Assembly (NCBI GenBank): GCA_012520375.1
Contig: JAAYOH010000008.1
Location: 1-41,390 of the forward strand
Origin: Clostridiales bacterium
GTDB lineage: Bacteria > Bacillota > Clostridia > Christensenellales > Aristaeellaceae
DNA length: 41,390 nt
Reading direction: 5' to 3'
Of the stretch, positions 1-7,623 are shown in pieces. A model generated the notes under the pieces. The model did no database searches and had not been told where the DNA came from. It saw only the letters and a program-made list of their open reading frames with translations. The translations under genes were made by a program, and so were the position numbers. The stretch's first letter is position 1. Each line of letters opens with the position of its first letter.

Positions 1-212
1 CCGCAACGGTACTCCTCGATGGGGTCGTCCCACACCGTGGTGCGCCCGTTCAGGCCCTGGTTGATGACCTCAAACTCGTCGCCCAGTTCGGCCTGGGCTA
101 CGCCGGTCCAGCGCACGGCGTCGTCCCAGCGACGGGGTGCGCCCTTCAGGTCGTTCGCGGGGTCCCAGCCCCAGGTGTTGGAGTCGCCGAAAGCAAGGAT
201 CTTTCTCTTCAT
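1..212 (-). CDS. SGNH/GDSL-family hydrolase, N-terminal part (cut by window edge)
   Basis: Only the first 70 codons lie in the window. The N-terminus carries the block I motif GDSNTWG, with the likely nucleophile Ser11, followed by GLNGRTT at residues 53-59, the arrangement seen in arylesterase-like SGNH hydrolases. No signal peptide is visible, so the enzyme is probably cytoplasmic. The ATG is preceded on the minus strand by AGGAGG about 8 bases upstream. It lies 12 bp downstream of the esterase gene and is probably the third gene of one operon, so two unrelated ester-hydrolase folds are encoded side by side. The substrate cannot be told. Confidence 0.82.
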   Translation of the reverse strand, partial: MKRKILAFGDSNTWGWDPANDLKGAPRRWDDAVRWTGVAQAELGDEFEVINQGLNGRTTVWDDPIEEYRC

Positions 213-224
213 GATGGTCTCCTC

Positions 225-1031
225 CTATATCTCGTCGTGGGCGAAGCGCTCGATGAACATGTGTACGGACTTGTCCCAGAAACCCCACTCGTGGATGCCG
301 GACCAGGCCGTCAGGCTCACGTTCAGGCCCAGATCCCGCATATATTCGTAAAAGGAGCGGTTGTCCGGGTACAGTTCGTCCTCGGTGCCGCAGGTCATGA
401 AAATGGGGAGCTTTGTGCCGGAAGCCGCCGCTTTTTTCGCCAGCACAGGCAGCTGCGCCGCCTCGGGCACCGTCAGGTCCTCCCCGAACATGCCCTTCAG
501 CACCCTTTCGTAGCCCATGGTTTCCCGGCGCTGGGGCTTGTACTTTGCCAACTCTTCCACGTAGGGGGCGCTGGAAAAGGCGCCCACGGCCCGGAACGCC
601 TCCGGCCGGGCCAGGGCGCAGCGCAGGGCGCCGTAGCCCCCCATGGACAGGCCGCACACCATCAGGTCCCCTGGGTCGGTGGACAGATGGAACAACCGGG
701 GACAAAGCTCCGGCAGTTCCTCTGAAATGTACTGGAAATAGGACTCGCCGTATCGCATATCCTGGTAAAAGCTGCGCTGCACCTCGGGCATGATGACGGC
801 GATGTCGTACATCTCTGCGTAACTGAGGATGCGGCTTTTGTACGGCCAGGCGCTCCAGTTGTCGCTGAGGCCGTGGAGCAGGACGAGGGTACGGGGCCGT
901 TCCCGCAGGGTGACACCGGGGGTCAGGGGGGAGATGCCCCGGTGGCCCCGGGCGTCATGGGGCAGGATCACGGATATGTTGGTGTCCATGTGCAGGGCGA
1001 CCGAGTAAATGGTTCCGGTGAAAATCGACAT
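225..1031 (-). CDS. Esterase D / tributyrin-esterase-like alpha/beta hydrolase
   Basis: A 268-residue serine esterase of the alpha/beta-hydrolase fold, close to the Esterase D/feruloyl-esterase family. The nucleophile elbow GLSMGG gives Ser129; Asp208 in CGTEDELY and His237 in SGIHEWGFW complete a plausible triad. An early LLHGLSDN (residues 51-58) fits the oxyanion-hole HG motif. There is no signal peptide, so it is likely intracellular and acts on small acyl or acetyl esters. The reading frame stays open upstream, but the ATG used here is the one preceded by GGGAGG. It sits 11 bp after the flavodoxin-like gene and 12 bp before the SGNH hydrolase. The exact substrate is unknown. Confidence 0.85.
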   Translation of the reverse strand: MSIFTGTIYSVALHMDTNISVILPHDARGHRGISPLTPGVTLRERPRTLVLLHGLSDNWSAWPYKSRILSYAEMYDIAVIMPEVQRSFYQDMRYGESYFQYISEELPELCPRLFHLSTDPGDLMVCGLSMGGYGALRCALARPEAFRAVGAFSSAPYVEELAKYKPQRRETMGYERVLKGMFGEDLTVPEAAQLPVLAKKAAASGTKLPIFMTCGTEDELYPDNRSFYEYMRDLGLNVSLTAWSGIHEWGFWDKSVHMFIERFAHDEI

Positions 1032-1042
1032 ATGCCGCCTCC

Positions 1043-1606
1043 CTATGGTTGTATGATGCGCCGGATCCCCGCCTGCAGCAGCTCTTCCCGCCGGGCGGGG
1101 ACCAGGTCCAGGTTTTCGATGTGGTAGGCCTGGAATTCGGGGATGCCAAACACCCCGGCCATGAAGCGCAGGTACTGTTCCCCCAGGTGTCCGCCTTCGA
1201 TGGGCCCGCCGCAGGTGGAGAGGTAGGTCATGCGCCGGGCTTTGCACAGGCCATAGTGCCGCTCCCCCTCGTAGGCGATGGTGAGCCCCACGGCGCAGCA
1301 GTGCTCGATGTACACTTTCAGGAGCGAGGGGAAGGACCAGTCCCAGTAGGGGGCTGCCACCACGATCTCCCGGGCATCCCGGAGAAGCCGGGCATGCCGC
1401 AGCATGGGGTGATCGTAGTCCCCCGCCGCCAGCAGGGCGTCTTTCTTTTGGACGTCCTCTTCCTGAAGGGGCAGGAGCCCCTCATCTTTCAGCCGCAGCA
1501 CATGGGGCTGTACCAGGGGGTACCGCGCTTTCAGGTATGCCGTGAGCAGTTTTCGCGTACCGGAGATCTCCCCCCGGACGCAGGCGTCTACCACCAACAG
1601 TTCCAT
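1043..1606 (-). CDS. Flavodoxin-fold NAD(P)H oxidoreductase (azoreductase/quinone-reductase-like)
   Basis: A 187-residue protein with the flavodoxin-like layout of FMN-dependent NAD(P)H:quinone or azo reductases: an N-terminal beta strand MELLVVDAC followed by RGEISGTRKL (phosphate-binding region), then APYWDWSFPSLLKVYIEH, the family's P-x-W-x-x-S-x-P-x-x-LK-x-x-I-D/E-H segment, and LSTCGGP later. It probably uses FMN and NAD(P)H to reduce quinones or similar acceptors in the cytoplasm. It is first in an operon with two ester hydrolases and has a good promoter (1637-1665). The ribosome site is a G-rich GGGGG stretch a few bases before the ATG. Azoreductase versus quinone reductase cannot be decided. 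Confidence 0.8.
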   Translation of the reverse strand: MELLVVDACVRGEISGTRKLLTAYLKARYPLVQPHVLRLKDEGLLPLQEEDVQKKDALLAAGDYDHPMLRHARLLRDAREIVVAAPYWDWSFPSLLKVYIEHCCAVGLTIAYEGERHYGLCKARRMTYLSTCGGPIEGGHLGEQYLRFMAGVFGIPEFQAYHIENLDLVPARREELLQAGIRRIIQP

Positions 1607-1636
1607 TCCACACCCCCGGGCAAAAGTACCTCTCCT

Positions 1637-1665
1637 ATTTTATCCCATTGGCGGCGAAATGGCAA
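1637..1665 (-). promoter_or_regulatory. Sigma-A type promoter for the oxidoreductase-esterase operon
   Basis: On the minus strand the -35 box TTGCCA (1660-1665) and -10 box TAAAAT (1637-1642) are separated by 17 bases, about 30 bases before the ATG of the flavodoxin-like gene. Confidence 0.65.
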
Positions 1666-1684
1666 GCATTTCGGGAAAACCAGT

Positions 1685-1713
1685 TTGCCAAACCGGGATA
1701 GGTATGATATACT
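1685..1713 (+). promoter_or_regulatory. Sigma-A type promoter for DUF2232-rplI-dnaB
   Basis: TTGCCA (1685-1690), a 17-base spacer and TATACT (1708-1713) with an extended -10 TG directly upstream. It diverges from the promoter at 1637-1665; the two -35 boxes lie 19 bases apart and are inverted copies of the same hexamer. Confidence 0.75.
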
Positions 1714-1753
1714 GGACTGAACAAAAGATGCTGTGGGCACGGCGGAGGTACGA

Positions 1754-2821
1754 GTGGAAAAGGGTTTCAATTGGAGCGTGTTCTGGGGGATCCTGCTGGG
1801 CCTCATGGCGGGCGGCTTGATGGAGGCGCTGCTGCTCAGCCTGCCCTATATGCCGTCGAGTATGATCACCGGGCTCATCGTGCTGCCCACCCTGATCGCG
1901 TCCCTGCTGGGGACCATGGCGGGCTGGCCCGCCCTGGTGGCGGTGAGTTTCTCCTGCCTGCGGGCGGCCATCGCCTGGGGCGGCTCGGCGGCGGGATTGG
2001 CGGTGGCGGAGGGGATCCTGCTGCCGGCGTGGGGGATACAGTGGATCCTGAATCGGCGTCCCCGCTTTTTTCAGGGGATCGCCCAGTCCGCCTGCCTGCA
2101 GTTCGGCGCCCTGGCCGTGCTGGTGATGAGCGCCTGGCTCTTGGTGCGGCAGGACCTGGTCGACGTGCTGCTGGATTACTGCCGGGCGGTGCTGGAACGG
2201 CAGCCCGAGACCCCCCTGATGCTGAACACCATGGGGCAGCTTGGCCTGTTCGGCAGACAGACAGGGCTCGATTTCACCCGTGTATTGACCCGGATCCAGC
2301 AGTCCGCCCTGCTGGACAAGCTGTACGTCCTGTACAAGTCCGAGCTGCAGCTGATGCTGGCACGGATCATCCTGTATGCCGGACTGCTGGCGGGTGCCCT
2401 GTCCTACTGGCTGAGCGCCAGGATGCTGGCAAAAAAGGGCGCAGAACCCCCGGTGAGCTATGCCCATCCCCGGGACTGGTTCCTGCCCCCCCATCTGATC
2501 CTGGGGCCGCCGGCCTGTATGCTCGTATGTTACCTGTGTTGGAAGATGGGGCTCCCGGGCGCGGACGCCGTCTTTTACGCCATGGAAGGCCTGTGCATGC
2601 TGGTTTTCACCGTCCAGGGGATAGGGGCGGTGGACAGGTTGCTGTTTGGGCGGGGGGCGTCGCCCCGGATCCGACAAGCCGTCCTCATCGTCGCCGCCAT
2701 GGTTGCTCAGATCGTCCTTGCCTTGATTGGCGCGGCTTCCGTCCTGCTGGGCAGGAAGGGCTTGATCAGTACCCGCATACGCAAACGATCCCACCAAAAC
2801 AAAGGAGGAAACGGGCAATGA
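1754..2821 (+). CDS. DUF2232 (YybS-like) multi-pass membrane protein
   Basis: About 355 residues with roughly eight hydrophobic segments, matching the DUF2232/YybS membrane family found upstream of rplI in Bacillota. Function is unknown; some members are predicted transporter-like. The start is taken as GTG 1754 because GGAGG (1744-1748) stands 5 bases before it. The in-frame ATG at 1733 lies upstream of that site and close to the likely transcription start. The stop overlaps the rplI ATG (ATGA, 4 bp), so the two are probably translationally coupled. In Bacillus a gdpP (c-di-AMP phosphodiesterase) gene usually sits between these two genes; here it is absent. Family assignment rests on hydropathy and context. 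Confidence 0.75.
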   Translation: MEKGFNWSVFWGILLGLMAGGLMEALLLSLPYMPSSMITGLIVLPTLIASLLGTMAGWPALVAVSFSCLRAAIAWGGSAAGLAVAEGILLPAWGIQWILNRRPRFFQGIAQSACLQFGALAVLVMSAWLLVRQDLVDVLLDYCRAVLERQPETPLMLNTMGQLGLFGRQTGLDFTRVLTRIQQSALLDKLYVLYKSELQLMLARIILYAGLLAGALSYWLSARMLAKKGAEPPVSYAHPRDWFLPPHLILGPPACMLVCYLCWKMGLPGADAVFYAMEGLCMLVFTVQGIGAVDRLLFGRGASPRIRQAVLIVAAMVAQIVLALIGAASVLLGRKGLISTRIRKRSHQNKGGNGQ

Positions 2822-3270
2822 AGGTTATTCTGCTTCAGGACATCCGGGGGACGGGGAAGAAGGACCAGATCATCGAGGTCAGCGACGGCTATGCGCGCAA
2901 CTACCTGCTGCCCCGGAAGATGGCCCGGGAGGCCACCAAGGAGGCGCTGCACTCCATTGAGAAGGCCAAGGCGGCGGAAAAGTACCGGGAAGAGGTCAAG
3001 CGGGCCGAGGCCGAGCAGATGGCCCGGGAACTGAAGGGCAAGGTGGTCATCGTGAACGCAAGGGGCGGCGAAGGGGGCAAGCTGTACGGCTCCGTCACCG
3101 GACAGGAGATCGCCAACGCCATGAAGGAACAGCTGGGCCTGAGCGTGGACAAGCGCAAGATCGAGCTGGACGAGCCCGTAAGATCTGCCGGACAGACCCT
3201 GTTCACCGTGCGCCTGGCCGCAGGCATCTCGGCGCGCCTGATCCTGAACGTGGTCGTGACCACCAAATAA
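2818..3270 (+). CDS. rplI: 50S ribosomal protein L9
   Basis: 150 residues, the usual length. The N-terminal domain starts MKVILLQDI and contains the conserved signature GYARNYLLPR (about residues 24-33), which binds 23S rRNA. A charged alpha-helical linker rich in K, E and A follows, then the C-terminal domain ending LNVVVTTK. L9 sits at the base of the L1 stalk and helps keep reading frame and fidelity. AAAGGAGG precedes the ATG by 7-8 bases. It overlaps the DUF2232 gene by 4 bp and lies 12 bp before dnaB, a conserved Bacillota order. Confidence 0.97.
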   Translation: MKVILLQDIRGTGKKDQIIEVSDGYARNYLLPRKMAREATKEALHSIEKAKAAEKYREEVKRAEAEQMARELKGKVVIVNARGGEGGKLYGSVTGQEIANAMKEQLGLSVDKRKIELDEPVRSAGQTLFTVRLAAGISARLILNVVVTTK

Positions 3271-3282
3271 GGAGCCGAAGGA

Positions 3283-4659
3283 ATGGAACAAAGGATGCCG
3301 GGCGAGCGCATCATGCCCTACCACAGCGAAGCCGAAAAGTCGGTGCTGGGGGCCATGCTTTTGTCCTCGGAAGCCGTGATGCTGGCCCATGAGACCCTGA
3401 TTGCGGAGGATTTTTATGATCCGGCGCACCGGGAGATCTTTGACGCCATGATCTACCTGGCCGACCAGTCCCGGCCGGTGGACCTGGTCACCCTGGACGG
3501 AGAGCTGTCCCGGCGGGGCAAGCTGGAAAGTGTGGGGGGCGTGGAAGCCCTGGTCATGCTGAGCCAGTACGTCCCCTCGGCGGCCAACGTGTCGGCGTAC
3601 ATCCGGATCGTGGACGAGAAGAGCACCCTGCGCAAGCTGATCGCGGCCTCCGGAGAGATCGGACACATGAGCTATGCCCAGGAGCAGGAGACCGGCGAGA
3701 TCCTTGCCGCCTCGGAAAAGCTCATCTACGACATCACCATGCGCAAGGGCGGCGAAATGCTGAGGCCCATCCAGCCCATTCTGGTGGACACCTACGAGAT
3801 GATCGACCGACTGGTGAAGAACAAGGGCCGCATCGAGGGGGTCCCCACGGGATACAAAGAGCTGGATTATCTGCTCACTGGCTTGCACGCCGGGGAACTG
3901 GTGCTGCTGGCTGCCCGTCCCTCCATGGGCAAGACCAGCCTGGGCATGAACATCGTGGGAAACGCCGCCATCCGCAACGGCAAAAAAGTCGCGGTCTTTT
4001 CCCTGGAGATGCCCGCGGAGCAGCTGGTGCTGCGCATGATGTGCACCGAGGCCCGGGTCAACATGCAAAACGTGCGGCGGGGCATCCTGCAGGAAAACGA
4101 ATGGATCCGGCTGTGCGACGCCATGAGCCTGATCGGACAAGCCAACATCCACATCGACGCCACCAGCGGCCTTACGGTGTCCAAGATCCGCTCCAAAGCC
4201 CGGCGCCTGCAGATGGAGCAGGGGTTGGACCTGATCATGATCGACTATTTGCAGCTGATGACGGGGGACGGCCGCTTCGGCAACCGCCAGGAGGAGGTCT
4301 CCAGCATTTCCCGGGGCCTGAAAGGCCTGGCCCAGGAGCTGGGCGTGCCCGTGCTGGCTCTGTCCCAATTGTCCCGGGCCCTGTCCAGCCGCTCGGACAA
4401 AAAGCCCATCCTGTCGGATATCCGGGACTCCGGCGCCATCGAGCAGGATGCGGACGTGGTCATGTTCATCCACCGGGAAGAGTACTACGACGAAAACACC
4501 GAGTCGAAGAACCAGGCGGAAATCATCATCGCCAAACAGCGAAACGGCGCCCTGGGCACCGTGCGGTTGGGCTGGCGCGGGGAGCTGACCTGGTTTGTGG
4601 ATCCGTCCCCCGGGGGAAAGCAGATGGGAGAGCCCGAGCCGCCTCCGCCCCCCTTCTGA
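3283..4659 (+). CDS. dnaB: Replicative DNA helicase (DnaB family)
   Basis: 458 residues, typical length. The N-terminal DnaB domain (about residues 12-115, starting PYHSEAEKSVLGAML) is followed by a linker and a RecA-like helicase domain with Walker A RPSMGKTS (212-219), Walker B LIMIDYLQLM and a C-terminal DSGAIEQDADVV segment. It unwinds DNA at the fork as a hexamer and works with primase DnaG. It is called dnaC in Bacillus subtilis. The start is supported by GGAG 9 bases upstream; an internal ATG at residue 5 is less likely. It ends only 7 bp from the stop of the convergent sulfotransferase gene, with no hairpin terminator between them. No intein is visible. Confidence 0.97.
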   Translation: MEQRMPGERIMPYHSEAEKSVLGAMLLSSEAVMLAHETLIAEDFYDPAHREIFDAMIYLADQSRPVDLVTLDGELSRRGKLESVGGVEALVMLSQYVPSAANVSAYIRIVDEKSTLRKLIAASGEIGHMSYAQEQETGEILAASEKLIYDITMRKGGEMLRPIQPILVDTYEMIDRLVKNKGRIEGVPTGYKELDYLLTGLHAGELVLLAARPSMGKTSLGMNIVGNAAIRNGKKVAVFSLEMPAEQLVLRMMCTEARVNMQNVRRGILQENEWIRLCDAMSLIGQANIHIDATSGLTVSKIRSKARRLQMEQGLDLIMIDYLQLMTGDGRFGNRQEEVSSISRGLKGLAQELGVPVLALSQLSRALSSRSDKKPILSDIRDSGAIEQDADVVMFIHREEYYDENTESKNQAEIIIAKQRNGALGTVRLGWRGELTWFVDPSPGGKQMGEPEPPPPPF

Positions 4660-4666
4660 GGGAAAA

Positions 4667-5524
4667 CTACAGGTGGGTGAAGTGCTTCCACCTGGACACG
4701 TCCACCCCATAGGCATCCCGGAGCTGTACCACGTCTTCGCGGTACAGCTCGATCAATTCCTTTTCAAAGGCGGGATCGATGCTGTCCTTGATATCTTTGC
4801 GCTCGTTGGCGTCCCGGACCTTGCGCCGCAGATTGCGCATCCAGTCCGCCCGAAGTCTTTTCGGCATCAGCCTGGCGACGCAGGCTACAAACTTGTCCAG
4901 CAGGCGGCTTTTTACGTGCACCACGGTCTTGTTGGTGTGCATGGGACGGGCCTTGATGCGAGAGATGCCCAAAAAATCGCACACCTGGTCCATGCAACCC
5001 TGTTGATCCTTCACAAAGTCTTCGAACAGGCACAGGAGGATGTTCTCTTCGGGGAAAGTCTGATACAATTTGTCCACCTGGAGGGCGTAATGGCTGCGCA
5101 TGAAGTAATTGTACATGCGCATGTTATAGAGGCTGCCCGCAGTGCGTTGCTTCTCCAGGGCCAGGGTCTGGGGGAAGGGCACGTCCTCGATGCCTTGGGA
5201 ACATCTCATCCTGTACTGGGAAAAGGCCCGCTCCACCGGATCCCGCAGGATGGCGATCACCGCCACTTTGGTTGGGTCCAGGATCTGCCGCATCCGGTCG
5301 ATGCAGGGACCGTGGCACAGGTAGAAGGGGGTGATATCCAGCTTCAGCCCCTCTCCTTCGGGGAAAAGGGCGTCGTATTCCGCCTTGTCCGGCTCCTGGA
5401 CGTTCATGAAATAAGCCAGCTCTTTTTTATGGCCGGTACGGATCTGGGGATGATCCAGCAGATGGTAGTAGAGCAGGGTGGTACCCGCCTTCATGGCGCC
5501 GACGCAGATCACATACTCAAACAT
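4667..5524 (-). CDS. Sulfotransferase domain protein (PAPS-dependent)
   Basis: A 285-residue sulfotransferase of the heparan-sulfate/NodH-like type. The 5'-phosphosulfate loop is GAMKAGTT (residues 9-16) and the 3'-phosphate site is RDPVERAFSQYR (94-105), both needed to bind PAPS. There is no signal peptide or membrane segment, so sulfation would occur in the cytoplasm on a lipid-linked or nucleotide-linked glycan. The ATG lies 11 bases after GGAGG (5536-5540); an in-frame TTG that begins inside this GGAGG is rejected as start. It overlaps the flippase gene by 8 bp, so co-translation is likely. The acceptor is unknown; the flippase, TagD and TagF next door suggest a surface polymer. Confidence 0.85.
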   Translation of the reverse strand: MFEYVICVGAMKAGTTLLYYHLLDHPQIRTGHKKELAYFMNVQEPDKAEYDALFPEGEGLKLDITPFYLCHGPCIDRMRQILDPTKVAVIAILRDPVERAFSQYRMRCSQGIEDVPFPQTLALEKQRTAGSLYNMRMYNYFMRSHYALQVDKLYQTFPEENILLCLFEDFVKDQQGCMDQVCDFLGISRIKARPMHTNKTVVHVKSRLLDKFVACVARLMPKRLRADWMRNLRRKVRDANERKDIKDSIDPAFEKELIELYREDVVQLRDAYGVDVSRWKHFTHL

Positions 5525-7094
5525 GATGGAATGTACCTCCAACCTTAATTTTAAGTTTTCGCACCAAGCTGCGCAGTCGCTTGTCGATGTCTGAAAATTC
5601 TGCGCCCCTGTGGAACAGGGCGATCACCAGGGCGTTGGGCACCAGCAGGCACAGCAGCATCGAGGCGAGGAAGGAGAGATAGGGGTTGGCGATGCGTCCC
5701 GCCAGGAACCTTGAGAGAAAAAAGGTCAGGGAACAGCTGCCTGCGGTCACCAGGGCATAGAGGGCATAGGCTCGAAAATACGAACCGACGGGGCGCTTGA
5801 ACACGCGGCGGTACAACAGCCAGGGGTCATACCACACCTGGGTCATGAGGCGGGCCATGCTGGTGGCCAGCAGTACCCCGGTGATGCCCCAGGGCTTGAT
5901 GAAAAGGATGTCCAGTACGATGTTGGCGATGGCCATGAACAGGGGGCAAAGCCACCCTTGGACGAAGAGGCCCTTGCTGTCCCGGAAGGCGTTGCCTGGG
6001 GCGGACATGCCGGAAAGGTAAAAGTTCAGGGTCATGGCTAAGACGATGCTCAAGGGCAACTGAAAGCTCGGCCCCAACCAGATGTCCCGGATAAAGGGCG
6101 TAGAGAGTACGAGGAGGGCGGTACAGCAAAAACACTTGCTCCAGAAAGTCAGGAAGACGGTGCTGCGGAAGATGGCGTGCTGCCTGTCCGCATCCGCATC
6201 TACCCCCATGTTGCCCAGGCTGGGCCGCAGGGACACGAAAAACTCCAAGTAGAGCTTGTTGATCACGTTGAAGAGCATGCGGTAATTGCCCAGCAGGCCC
6301 ACGGAGATCACCCCTGCGGGCAGCAGCCAGGAGATGATGACGGAGTCGGTGCTGCTGAGCAGTACCTGGCAGATTTTGTAAACGGCCAATGCTCCTACGC
6401 CTGTCAACAGGCTTCGGGTCTCCTCCCGGGACAGCTTTTCATCCTTGTAGACCTCTAGGCCGGGGAAGAGTTTTCCTGCCTTGCGGGAGATGACGTAGTT
6501 GCGTACCAGGTTCTCCAAAATGCTAACCAGGAGGTACAGGATATAATTCCGGAAGATCAACACCAGAAGGCATTCCAGGGCGGTGCGTGCCAGGGCAAAA
6601 TAGATGCTGATGCGGGAGATCATGTAGCCCCGCTCGCTGGCGGTCAGCAGGGTGGAACGGTAGACCAGAAGGTAGCTGCCCGCGCTGTTTATGATATACA
6701 GGATGAAGATCAGGCGGATATCTTCCTTGATGTCGGGTACGTCCCGCACCATGTACTGCAAGAAGGGCAGACAGGCGAGGCCCAAGAGCAGAACCGTCAG
6801 GGCGATGATGCGGTATGCCTTTTTATAGAAGTTCACCAGGGCGGCGATGTGCCGGTCATCCTTTTCCTTGATGGGCTTATACAGGGCAAAGGTGACGGCG
6901 CTGCCTACCCCAAGTTCCGCCAAAGCCAACATTTGCAGGATGTCGGTGAACAGGGTGGAGATCCCGTTGTACTGCTTGCCCAGGGTATAGATGAATACGG
7001 TCTTGACCACGAAGCTCATGGCAAAAGCCACCAGTTTCAGGAGGAACCCTGCCCCTGTGTTTCGAACGACCCGCTCGCTGTGCGATCTTGCCAT
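5517..7094 (-). CDS. MOP/MATE-superfamily polysaccharide or teichoic-acid flippase (Wzx-like)
   Basis: 525 residues with about 12-14 hydrophobic segments and the layout of Wzx/PST flippases that move lipid-linked oligosaccharides across the membrane. The N-terminal stretch TLGKQYNGISTLFTDILQML and the following LAELGVGSA are typical of the sugar-translocase branch in Bacillota. The ATG is chosen because GGAGG stands 6 bases upstream; the frame is open further upstream without a ribosome site. It heads a two-gene operon with the sulfotransferase and diverges from tagD through overlapping promoters. The cargo is inferred, not shown: perhaps a sulfated, glycerophosphate-containing glycan. Confidence 0.88.
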   Translation of the reverse strand: MARSHSERVVRNTGAGFLLKLVAFAMSFVVKTVFIYTLGKQYNGISTLFTDILQMLALAELGVGSAVTFALYKPIKEKDDRHIAALVNFYKKAYRIIALTVLLLGLACLPFLQYMVRDVPDIKEDIRLIFILYIINSAGSYLLVYRSTLLTASERGYMISRISIYFALARTALECLLVLIFRNYILYLLVSILENLVRNYVISRKAGKLFPGLEVYKDEKLSREETRSLLTGVGALAVYKICQVLLSSTDSVIISWLLPAGVISVGLLGNYRMLFNVINKLYLEFFVSLRPSLGNMGVDADADRQHAIFRSTVFLTFWSKCFCCTALLVLSTPFIRDIWLGPSFQLPLSIVLAMTLNFYLSGMSAPGNAFRDSKGLFVQGWLCPLFMAIANIVLDILFIKPWGITGVLLATSMARLMTQVWYDPWLLYRRVFKRPVGSYFRAYALYALVTAGSCSLTFFLSRFLAGRIANPYLSFLASMLLCLLVPNALVIALFHRGAEFSDIDKRLRSLVRKLKIKVGGTFHHV

Positions 7095-7125
7095 GCATAA
7101 CCTCCGGAATTGTGTGTAGTATGCG

Positions 7126-7155
7126 ATTATACCCCGGCACGCCATGACTTGTCAA
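7126..7155 (-). promoter_or_regulatory. Consensus promoter for the flippase-sulfotransferase operon
   Basis: The -35 TTGACA (7150-7155) and -10 TATAAT (7126-7131) are both perfect consensus, with an 18-base spacer, read on the minus strand. The -35 box almost fully coincides with that of the opposite-facing tagD promoter. Confidence 0.85.
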
Positions 7156-7177
7156 TCCCGCCCAAATGCTGTATACT
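7149..7177 (+). promoter_or_regulatory. Near-consensus promoter for tagD
   Basis: TTGTCA (7149-7154), a 17-base spacer and TATACT (7172-7177). Transcription would start about 40 bases before the tagD ATG. Its -35 shares five bases with the inverted -35 of the flippase promoter. Confidence 0.8.
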
Positions 7178-7224
7178 ATGGCAAGCACCACGAGAGAAGC
7201 ACCATCAGCGCACAGGAGGCTCCC

Positions 7225-7623
7225 ATGAAACGGATTATTACCTATGGCACCTTTGACCTGCTGCATTACGGGCACATCAACCTGCTACGCCGTGCCAGGG
7301 CGTTGGGGGATTACCTGATCGTGGCGCTGTCCACGGACGAATTCAACTGGAACATGAAGCACAAAAAGTGCTGGTTTTCCTATGACGAGCGCAAGCTGCT
7401 GCTGGAGGCCATCCGCTATGTGGACCTGGTTATCCAGGAGACCTGCTGGGAGCAGAAGATTACGGATGTGGAGAAGTACCAGGTGGATACCTTCGTCATA
7501 GGGGACGACTGGGCGGGAAAGTTCGACTTCCTGAAGGAGAAGTGTCAGGTGGTATACCTGCCCAGGACTCCGGAGATCTCCAGCACCAAGATCAAGGAAG
7601 GCCTGAAGGAGAACGAAGGTTAA
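7225..7623 (+). CDS. tagD: Glycerol-3-phosphate cytidylyltransferase (TagD/GCT)
   Basis: 132 residues, close to the usual 129-132 of TagD. The nucleotidyltransferase motif GTFDLLHYGH contains the HxGH signature, and PRTPEISSTKIK near the C-terminus matches the RTxGISTT motif. The enzyme makes CDP-glycerol from CTP and glycerol 3-phosphate in the cytoplasm, the activated precursor of glycerol teichoic acids and related polymers. AGGAGG (7214-7219) precedes the ATG by 5 bases. It is monocistronic with its own promoter. Its stop codon overlaps that of the convergent TagF-like gene, whose substrate it should supply. Confidence 0.93.
   Translation: MKRIITYGTFDLLHYGHINLLRRARALGDYLIVALSTDEFNWNMKHKKCWFSYDERKLLLEAIRYVDLVIQETCWEQKITDVEKYQVDTFVIGDDWAGKFDFLKEKCQVVYLPRTPEISSTKIKEGLKENEG

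Noticed and set aside
2707-4716. Long open frame (669 codons) antisense to rplI and dnaB
   Set aside because: It mirrors two certain genes, is rich in His, Gln and Gly as antisense frames of GC-rich genes are, and shows no family motif.
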